DNA from: Phoronis ovalis
Taxonomy: Eukaryota > Phoronida > Phoronidae
NCBI GenBank assembly: GCA_028565635.1
Contig: JAOXYB010025347.1
Location: forward strand, 1-16,002
DNA: 16,002 nt
Direction: 5' to 3'
The position numbers and the translations under genes are program-made. Shown here piece by piece: positions 9,058-16,002 of this stretch (the stretch's first letter is position 1; each line of letters begins with the position of its first letter). The notes beneath the pieces were generated by a model, which was not told where the DNA came from, did no database searches, and saw only the letters and a program-made list of their open reading frames with translations.

Positions 9058-11411
9058 GTAAGTTGACTAAAATTGGGTAATTTGGTTGTTTTGTTTTATA
9101 AAAAATATAGGGAGACGCCAACATCTGTAACGGAAGGCATGTATATTCTTTCGAGTTGAAAAATGTACCTTCAGGAAACTTAAGTGGCATTGGGAATTAT
9201 CGATAAGTAGATGTATTTTGATATACTTTACGATTACGGAAACAAACGCTCACTGGAATTGAAGGTGGGATATTTTTGGAAAAAATGAATAAATTTTTAG
9301 AAAATTAAAAAATCTGCCATTGGAGACGGATCTCTACTTTGGACAACGGATTGATTGTTACATTATATGCGTATCGTTATAAAAAGGAACAAAAACTCTA
9401 TTAAACTATTACCTGTTGATAGAATATCTGAAATCCTCTTGATAAAAAAAAACTTTTTGAATTTCTTTCAGTCCGATAGACGCAAGTTTGAAATCGTAAT
9501 ATTAACGAAATTTACTTAGCTAAATCATTACTTTAGAATAACGAAGGGTTAGTAGCATCATTTTGCGCTATAAATTAAGTTTGTTCCAGGTTAAAATGAA
9601 TAAATTTTTAGAAAATTAAAAAATCTGCCATTGGAGACGGATCTCTACTTTGGACAACGGATTGATTGTTACATTATATGCGTATCGTTATAAAAAGGAA
9701 CAAAAACTCTATTAAACTATTACCTGTTGATAGAATATCTGAAATCCTCTTGATAAAAAAAAACTTTTTGAATTTCTTTCAGTCCGATAGACGCAAGTTT
9801 GAAATCGTAATATTAACGAAATTTACTTAGCTAAATCATTACTTTAGAATAACGAAGGGTTAGTAGCATCATTTTGCGCTATAAATTAAGTTTGTTCCAG
9901 GTTATATTACCACATGCGGTGCTGTAGCGTATTTTCTTTATATTTAGTTTCAGCCGTTGAAATCCCGGATCCCCCAGATGATAAATGCATTAAGAATAAG
10001 ACTCTGCCTGCCGATGCTGAGGACAACTATATGGATTGCCTTTTACAGGAAAGTAAAGATGCCGGTACTACAGATTGCTGTAGCACCGGTCGTGGCGCAA
10101 GCATACAAGTTGGATGCTGTGTTCCTGAAGGAGGGTAAGAGAACGATATTTTGTTTAACGCCTTGACAATCGTTCATTAATTTAAGAATCATATTCTTGC
10201 CGAAGTATATTAAATTGGACGAAACAGTTGTTAGGTTTTGTCAACGACTACATTACATGTTTCAATATAAATGGAGTAATATATTACTAATTTAGTTGAA
10301 CATTTGGCTTTGCATTACGCAATATTGTATATATAAACAAGACGATGAGATTTTTAAAGTTAATTTGCTACCAGGGCGCTATTTATTGACTACCGCTTAA
10401 AAAATATTTTATAAAACTATAAGGTGATAAATCTAAAGACATAATTGTGATGTGCAGTGTACTAAACTATTATAATTTTTTTTATACTGCTACTTTCTTA
10501 TTTTCAAGCTTTTGTGTACTTTATATTTATCCGTTTCATTTTTTGTAGCCTCGGTCGTATGGCCTATATAGGCATCGGTATTGGATGCACCACAGCGGTA
10601 TTGATGGTGATTGTTTTCGTTGTATTCTGGTGCGATGAAAGTACGTTCCCATGTCTGAAGAAATGCAAAAAGAGGTAATTATGTTACATAGTATATACAG
10701 GTACATCCGGTTATCACATGAAACATGCAACAGTATATCTATGCTGTGCCAAGTTTAAAGGAATATATAAACCGCTACCTGTTTATCCACTCAGGTGTCT
10801 AGTTTTTATTTGATTGTAGGAGGTATTCAATTTTAATACGTTTTTTAAATTATGTATTTATATATAGTTTTTAGAGTATAATTTGAGGTTGAACAGTAAG
10901 ATATTTTCCTGTTAATTTGAAAGAAATATCTTTTAGCAAATGCTATCGTGAGATAGCAATAACTTCAAAAATGACGCTTAAAATGTGTATATACCCGTAG
11001 AGCATTGCAAGCAATTCGTTTTGAACAGCGGCGGGTGTCTCTAAATTTGGAAGAATCAAAAAAAGAAAAAGGAACATTTTTTAATTTTAAAAATAACCCA
11101 GCTAACGTTAACATGTTGATACAAATGCACATTATTCTACTATTTATTTCATGATGTGCCCGTATAAAAAATATAAACAAATGTATTAAAACGAAAATAC
11201 AATTCTTTGCAGGTGTGCTCCATGTGCCTGTTGCGAATGTTGCTGCTGTCATGAAGAAAAACTTACTAAGCAACAAGAAGTTGAAATGATGGTGACAAAG
11301 GACGGGCTTACTAACCCAAGCTACGGCAGCACCCCACAAGAACAGCAAACACCGCAGTATGATACACCAGATCATCTTAAAGTGGAAGTAAAAGAGGATT
11401 TCTTCGGTTAA
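8979..11411 (+). CDS. Gene B: four-exon gene for a 194-aa single-pass membrane protein with Shisa-like layout
   Basis: Coding exons 8979-9057, 9954-10134, 10549-10674 and 11213-11411 join (phases 1, 2, 2) into 194 codons plus TAA. Residues 1-26 form a hydrophobic signal peptide (LCLLATFGIVLVSLCC). The ectodomain, about 27-91, has six cysteines arranged C38, C55, C68-C69, C81-C82 and one sequon (NKT, 41-43). One transmembrane helix spans about 92-114 (IGIGIGCTTAVLMVIVFVVF). Eleven cysteines follow within residues 115-141, mixed with lysines, which is a likely palmitoylation or metal-binding zone. The tail (142-194) is polar with NPSY at 163-166, an NPxY-type sorting/PTB motif, and PQYDTP at 176-181. 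The topology and the C...C...CC...CC pattern recall the Shisa-like single-pass adaptors. The cysteine cluster and low similarity make this an inference only. The ATG is chosen because it starts the signal peptide. Confidence 0.87.
9058..9953 (+). other. Gene B intron 1, containing a 311-bp tandem duplication
   Basis: This 896-bp phase-1 intron is mostly made of two identical 311-bp copies (9282-9903). The second copy ends about 50 bp before the exon 2 acceptor. Apart from that it is AT-rich. Confidence 0.8.
9282..9903 (+). repeat. Perfect 2 x 311-bp direct tandem duplication
   Basis: Copy 1 (9282-9592) and copy 2 (9593-9903) match at every base I compared by eye, and similarity stops within a base or two on both sides. 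Each copy contains a polypyrimidine-AG acceptor-like site (TTTCTTTCAG) and ends TTTGTTCCAG. The perfect identity means either a very recent duplication or an assembly artefact. Confidence 0.95.
9954..10134 (+). CDS. Gene B coding exon 2 (cysteine-rich ectodomain)
   Basis: The acceptor is TTTAGTTTCAG|CC. The exon encodes residues 27-86, AVEIPDPPDDKC.. to ..GCCVPEG, with all six ectodomain cysteines (38, 55, 68, 69, 81, 82) and the NKT sequon. The donor is GAGG|GTAAGA in phase 2. Reading straight on would hit TAA at once, which supports the splice. Confidence 0.88.
10135..10548 (+). other. Gene B intron 2
   Basis: This 414-bp phase-2 intron is AT-rich and ends in a strong T-rich acceptor. No embedded features are visible. 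Confidence 0.8.
10549..10674 (+). CDS. Gene B coding exon 3 (transmembrane helix)
   Basis: The acceptor is CATTTTTTGTAG|C. This 126-nt exon, phase 2 to phase 2, encodes residues 87-128: a Gly-rich entry, one long hydrophobic helix (about 92-114), then CDESTFPCLKKCKK. The positive charges after the helix place the C-terminus in the cytoplasm. The donor is AGAG|GTAATT. Confidence 0.88.
10675..11212 (+). other. Gene B intron 3
   Basis: This 538-bp phase-2 intron is AT-rich, with no repeats or embedded genes seen. Confidence 0.8.
11213..11411 (+). CDS. Gene B coding exon 4 (cytoplasmic Cys cluster and tail, with stop)
   Basis: The acceptor is AATTCTTTGCAG|G. The exon encodes residues 129-194: RCAPCACCECCCCHEE, then a Gln/Thr/Pro-rich tail with NPSY and PQYDTP, ending ..KEDFFG and TAA. 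The 168-codon antisense frame over this exon (10965-11471) looks like a shadow. Confidence 0.88.
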
Positions 11412-11977
11412 AAAATTAACTTTTACTTGCTTGTAATGCTCTGTATGCACAATGTGACTTGCCCAATGCATCGCAGTTGTTTTTCGTGTGTTTCAACATC
11501 TAAAAAAAATTGAATATCATCTTTGTTATAATATTTATTTAACATGTGTTTGTATCTTCGTTCTCCTCTATTGTGGCTCATGTGAGCGTTTTTTAGTTGT
11601 GAGTGGTTTACGTATTTTCAGTATTATTACAATCCCCATATACTTTATTTTTAATACATTCTGTGCCTTACATAATTCTAAAATATGCATATCATACTGT
11701 TTATGAGTATTGTTCCATATCATAGCAATCGTGTATTTTGTATACTGAGTTAAGAGTATATTTCATAAACCAAGGATACGCTAAATTTTTGTTTTAATTT
11801 TTGCCAGTTGTGTTTGTTCAACGAATATTTTTTTCCAAAGTGACCGAATCTTTAAAAACAGCAAAAATTAATTGAACTGGTTAGATATTTGTTTCATTAA
11901 GACAAAATTTCTGTAAGTACGAGTACATCTATTCACAACGTTGTTTTAAAAGGTATATAACTCAGTGACATGCACTA

Positions 11978-11983
11978 AATAAA
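11978..11983 (+). terminator. Candidate proximal polyadenylation signal of Gene B
   Basis: This is an AATAAA hexamer about 570 nt after the Gene B stop. It is followed by a T-rich stretch. It could be used as an alternative to the distal site at 12379. Confidence 0.4.
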
Positions 11984-12378
11984 TGTTCCTCATTAATTTA
12001 TTCCAACCTTTTAATAATTAAATAATTTTATTCTAGTATTGCGCTTATTAAAACAACATTTATTATTTGTTATTCAGTACAATGTTATATGATATGTAGA
12101 TCTATATTTTGAATTACCGTTATAAAACGAAAGATGTATTATTCACATCTTACATGCAGTTGATTGCTTACTGTGACTGTGATAACATAAAGTAAACTTA
12201 TTAAAGCTTCATAAAATCGTTCGTTCCATAATTAGCAAATTAATGATCCTTTTTGGTTTTCCAATGATTAGGTTTGAAGTTTCAAGCATACTGCGCTGAT
12301 AAGGAAGTTTGGCAAATACAAATGAACGTGACGTACTTGTAAACGAGATCTATTTTTATAAGCCAAAATCTTCATGTA

Positions 12379-12384
12379 AATAAA
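12379..12384 (+). terminator. Candidate distal polyadenylation signal of Gene B
   Basis: This is an AATAAA hexamer followed within 30 nt by a GU-rich stretch (TTGTGTATTTTCTG), the classic downstream element. Use of this site would give a 3' UTR of nearly 1 kb. A 72-codon frame at 11488-11706 within that UTR has no gene-like features. Confidence 0.45.
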
Positions 12385-12933
12385 GTTTTCAGACACAACT
12401 TGTGTATTTTCTGATAATGGTCTGCTTTAAATGACACTTCTGGTGTCGGAAAGTTTGAACATTCAATAATCATGCAATCATGTTTGAATAACCTGAACAT
12501 AACGTAACGTATGAATAAACACCAATGGGCATATTTGGACCTCTTTATTAGTATCCCCGGATTTAACGAGGTCTAAATGATTTAGCACAGTACTGTAAAT
12601 TTGGTATTTCCTTTAATACATGACACGTACTACATGAATATATATATTTTGTCTCTATTCATTTACCTATATGTATATGGGCAATAACACGTAATTAAAA
12701 AACAAAGCGCTGATATATCGATTGAAGCATTTAGTATTTATTGAGTGTCGGTTAAATAATTGATGACACTTCACAACTCATTTCACTTGTAATTGAGTGT
12801 ACATTACAACGAATAAATATTAAAATAGCAAGTCATATTTAGACTTCCTCCTAAGGAATATTTGCTCTCATTCTCTTCTGTTTTTTTACGGAACTAGAAA
12901 ATGTACCAATGGTAGTTTATAGCAGTGAATCAG
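12385..12933. other. Intergenic downstream of Gene B
   Basis: This is AT-rich sequence between the distal Gene B polyadenylation candidate and the 519-bp MITE. Nothing recognisable is present. Confidence 0.5.
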
Positions 12934-12941
12934 ATTTCTGT

Positions 12942-13460
12942 ACAGTCTGAATAAATTCATCCATTAGTGTTCCGTACCTCCTCAACTAACGTCTGGGCTT
13001 CAACCATAGTCATTTTCTGTTTATTACCTCTAAAAGCACAAAAACGATAATCACTTTATTTCTATATAAAGTATCATTGAAGTATCACATAATTTTAATT
13101 TGACACCAATCAAACTGTAGCTTACAATAATTCATGTCGGTATAACAGTGAACTAAGCGGGTAGGGAGTCGATGTCAATCACACACATTCTGTTCTGCCA
13201 GAGTTTGTCTATAGACCGCAAAAAGCAAAAAGCAAGCTCCCCGGCGAACCCTATTCAGAATGAGTCATAATGATAGGATAAACGTGGTAGGCGACGACGG
13301 ATGACGCAGAAAGAAAGGCTGATCTGGGTCGGCAAAAGATTAATGACGTAATTATTTCGCTCTTATTATACTGAAGAAATACAACAAAAATTGACTATGG
13401 TTAAGCCCAGATGTTAGTTGCTAAGGTACGGAACACTAACGAGTGGATTTATTCAGACTG
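12942..13460. mobile_element. About 519-bp MITE with ~78-bp terminal inverted repeats and ATTTCTGT TSD
   Basis: The left arm (12943-13020) and the inverse of the right arm (13383-13460) both begin CAGTCTGAATAAAT and share TTAGTGTTCCGTACCT, CAACTAAC and CATAGTCA, with roughly ten to a dozen differences over about 78 bp. ATTTCTGT occurs at 12934-12941 and 13461-13468. One extra A separates the left copy from CAGTCTG, so the duplication is 8 bp, or 9 bp with one mismatch. The 360-bp centre encodes nothing. An 8-bp duplication suits hAT-type mobilisation, by inference. It lies downstream of Gene B. Confidence 0.87.
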
Positions 13461-13468
13461 ATTTCTGT

Positions 13469-14196
13469 GTAAACCGTAACTGAAGACAATGGCAAGCGAA
13501 AATTAGTAACATACATAGTTGTTATGATACATTAGAACACCTATATAGAATTGAAGCTACCAAGGACATTTTTAGTATCTTTTAAAGCAACACAGCTAGA
13601 TAAAATAACTCTTAAAAAACGTTGGCCTACATTGGAACATGCGCTTTATTGAATTGTTAGAACATTACTAAACACACTAAACTGATGATAACAATTGAAA
13701 TTCATGTATAGAATTGAATATTCCCAATGCACTAAAGAGTTAGACTTCAGAAATAAAAAATAAATACAAATTAGAAGATGTGAATTTTAGCTCCATCTGG
13801 CGAAATTATTAATGAACGTTGTCTTACGTTCCTTTTAGTGTCCCGTTTTTTTCGTAAGTTAGACACGTGAAGAACATATATTTATTTGAAATTGGACTTA
13901 ATTTGACACAAAATATTAATGAAGGCCACCGCAAATATTTGGATGGTGATTATATGAAAAAATGATGGGATTATTTCGTAGAAATTGGTGAGTGTCCCAA
14001 AAGTTAACGAATACATTTAAAAAGCTAATGGAATTGTCTTGATACATACCTAAAGCGTAGAGATACGGGAGCGGTTGCGGATCGCAAACCAGGAAGTAAT
14101 AGAAAATGATCGGTATAGCATTTTTTTTAAAAATGAAGTTTTTTACGAGACGCATCAATGAAAAATTTACCACACGCGTTGGTGTATGTGAAATGG
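13469..14196. other. Intergenic, nothing recognised
   Basis: This is AT-rich sequence with one 85-codon antisense frame (13916-14173) that lacks gene-like features. Confidence 0.5.
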
Positions 14197-14463
14197 GTTT
14201 AGTTATAAGGGAAAATCAATAATAGTGCATAAAATCTTATTTTTGTTAAGTTTTTACCAAAAAATGACATTTTGCAGCGTTTTTTTGAACCGTAAAAAAA
14301 TTACATTAATACAATGAAAAATAAAAAAAATCAGTCTCATCTGAAAGCATCAAATGTGTACTTTCTAATGGTATACAACACTTATGTGTCATTTTAATAT
14401 GTCTTTGTATAAATTTGACAGATTTTGGGACCGTTTTTCCCTATATTAATACCTTAACTAAAC
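14197..14463. repeat. Weak AT-rich foldback region
   Basis: GTTTAGTTA at 14197-14205 and its inverse TAACTAAAC at 14455-14463 bracket the region. Just inside them lie AAGGGAAAA and TTTTTCCCT. Such short arms in AT-rich DNA could arise by chance, so an old MITE is only a possibility. The interior is low-complexity A/T with no frame. Confidence 0.3.
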
Positions 14464-14537
14464 GTAAAATTAAGAATATATGAAAGCAACAACTTATAAA
14501 AAAGTAAAAAAAAGAAAATTAAAAACTACGTACAGTC

Positions 14538-14613
14538 CTGGCTAGAATGGAACTCACGGCCATGGTGCACGGTCATGATACAAGCCAGTACTCTTATCCA
14601 CTGTGCTACTTAC
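14538..14613 (-). repeat. tRNA-like SINE head or tRNA pseudogene
   Basis: On the minus strand the segment reads GTAGCACAGTGGATAAGAG, a good pol III A box with flanking tRNA D-arm character. About 53 nt later comes GAGTTCCATTCTAGCC, a B-box/T-arm-like stretch. A run of five T residues follows about 25 nt further on, as a possible pol III stop. The A-to-B spacing is slightly long and no clean cloverleaf is apparent, so this is a tRNA-derived SINE or degenerate tRNA copy rather than a functional tRNA. Confidence 0.55.
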
Positions 14614-16002
14614 CACTAAGATGTAAGTATTTACAACAAAAAAAAACATTTTCGCTTCACACCAGACGGCGCAACATATCCCTACAATTCAAGATTGCGA
14701 AACCGTGTTTTACGAGTAGAAATATTCTAACTGTTTTCAAACTATCCTTCCAAACTATGTACAGAAATTATGCTCAACCTGTGACAAGGATATTATGTTA
14801 TTTTCACATGCAGCCATCACTCCTATCAGCATTCAATTGCATGTTTCAGTATCATCATAGTGCATCTAGTCTGATTGCTAGACGACCATTGACTTTGTTG
14901 AAGAATTAATTGCCATGATAATCATGTAACAAAATACAAATATATCAGATCATCCTAGAAAAAAGAGACGTTTATGGTCGACGTAACTACTTCATCATAT
15001 GTATTTTATTTCACCTATTTTTGGCTCAGTTACGTACATTTACCTTACAGACGTATTCATGACACCATACATTGCCGGGTGTGACATTAAAACATTCATG
15101 AAATCAAAGATTATGTATAGTTTAGATCTAGCTACAGAAACAAGTACAAAATGAATATAGTGCTAATGATTGCTGTAATGTTCGATAATGGTAATTTTTT
15201 GTAAATAATTATTTTCATGATTTGTGCAAATACTTTTCAGTGAGCGATGAATAACCAAAATTGCTTGAAAGTCGTCATCTACTAAATTATCTATACGTGC
15301 TATCGTCATATTTTCTTTTCTTTTAATTTAGATTTGCACGAATCAAATTGACAGATAAAATCCATATTTTATAAACTTTTGCATGACTTCTTTAATTTAG
15401 TTTCTACAACTTATGTGGTGATGAAGCATAAAAACATCTAACAATACACAAAATATGATTTCAGAATATATAGAAATACCGACAAGATAAACTATTCACT
15501 TTTTGTCAACTGGTTTGCAGGCCATTCTAGTCTGGAGGCTTATTAGATAAGATTAGCTTTAATCTTCCTGGCTTTTCGTAAGGTTGCTGAAGCGGGTCTA
15601 ATTAAAGAGTTCCTAATAAGAGAACTAAAACATGTTTTGGTTTGATATTGCATATCTCGCTGATACATTTTATTATAATATCCACGTGATAGTGAATTTA
15701 TTGTATTAATTTGTTTAACACCAATGATACCTGTTTTAAATATACATATCATTTCAAGGGATTAACAAAGGTTTCAAAACGTGTAGATTAGTATTCTTGC
15801 ATGAAATACTAAATACGTTTTACATAGCCTGTTCTATGCATAGGTCTGTATAAAGGCCTTAGATTGAACTTAGGGAAATTCTATGTTACGATAAGTCCAG
15901 GGGATAATGGGGTTTGTCCGTGCATCGTTCCAGGTCGATATAATTATCCGTTCGTCGGTCTCAGATTTTTTTATAAAACGTGTCTCGTTCTTGTCATACC
16001 TG
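14614..16002. other. Intergenic tail of the window
   Basis: No gene can be supported here. The 120-codon frame 14547-14909 starts inside the tRNA-like repeat and is likely chance. A 40-nt signal-peptide-like stretch with a donor-like end (15151-15190) is noted as a weak lead. No repeats were recognised. Confidence 0.45.

Noticed and set aside
9914-10138. 74-codon frame ending in VGCCVPEGG
   Set aside because: It is Gene B exon 2 read through from intron 1. The splice acceptor at 9953/9954 and donor at 10134/10135 explain it better.
10965-11471. 168-codon minus-strand frame
   Set aside because: It is antisense to Gene B exon 4 and the end of intron 3. The spliced + strand reading has proper signals and domain logic, while the antisense product has none.
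14541-14609. Functional tRNA gene on the minus strand
   Set aside because: Box spacing is slightly long and I cannot fold a clean acceptor stem and anticodon arm. SINE or pseudogene is the safer reading.
14547-14909. 120-codon + strand frame
   Set aside because: It begins within the tRNA-like repeat, has no promoter, splice or domain features, and looks like chance in AT-rich DNA.
15849-15855. TATAAAG as a promoter near the right edge
   Set aside because: No initiator match or open frame follows it within the window.

Overview
The window looks like nuclear DNA from an invertebrate animal. It is AT-rich and has compact multi-exon genes with GT-AG introns, AATAAA polyadenylation signals, a TATA/initiator promoter and many short non-autonomous DNA transposons with target-site duplications. 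The transposon density and the style of the two genes would suit a bivalve or other mollusc, but nothing in the sequence proves the taxon. I see no rRNA, prokaryotic operon, CRISPR array or viral gene.

Two spliced genes, both on the + strand, can be reconstructed exon by exon. Gene A has five coding exons (2969-3008, 3777-3994, 6355-6531, 7135-7332, 7576-7827) and encodes a 294-residue secreted protein. It has a signal peptide, seven cysteines in the mature part, two N-glycosylation sequons, and what looks like a twofold internal duplication of a beta-rich module. I do not recognise its family. A TATA box (2878) and a full-consensus initiator (around 2910) lie just upstream, and an AATAAA signal (7884) just downstream. 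Gene B has four coding exons (8979-9057, 9954-10134, 10549-10674, 11213-11411) and encodes a 194-residue type I membrane protein. It has a signal peptide, a short ectodomain with a C...C...CC...CC pattern, one transmembrane helix, an unusually dense cytoplasmic cysteine cluster and a tyrosine-bearing tail with an NPxY motif. The architecture recalls Shisa-like/CYYR1-type single-pass adaptors, but homology is not established. Candidate polyadenylation signals lie at 11978 and 12379.

The rest is non-coding and repeat-rich. From left to right: a decayed G-run repeat element (152-545); a 19-bp minisatellite (714-822); a 100-bp palindromic foldback element with a 5-bp target-site duplication (1206-1305); a degenerate periodic repeat with inverted ends inside Gene A intron 2 (4378-4634); a complete 470-bp MITE in the same intron, with 13-bp perfect terminal inverted repeats and a GAACC duplication (5210-5679); a perfect 2 x 311-bp tandem duplication in Gene B intron 1 (9282-9903); a 519-bp MITE with inverted repeats of about 78 bp and an 8-bp duplication (12942-13460); a weak AT-rich foldback (14197-14463); and a minus-strand tRNA-like SINE or pseudogene (about 14538-14613). 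Stretches with nothing recognisable are listed as such.

Both proteins enter the secretory pathway, one soluble and one membrane-bound. Their proximity (about 1.1 kb apart, same strand) does not by itself imply that they work together.
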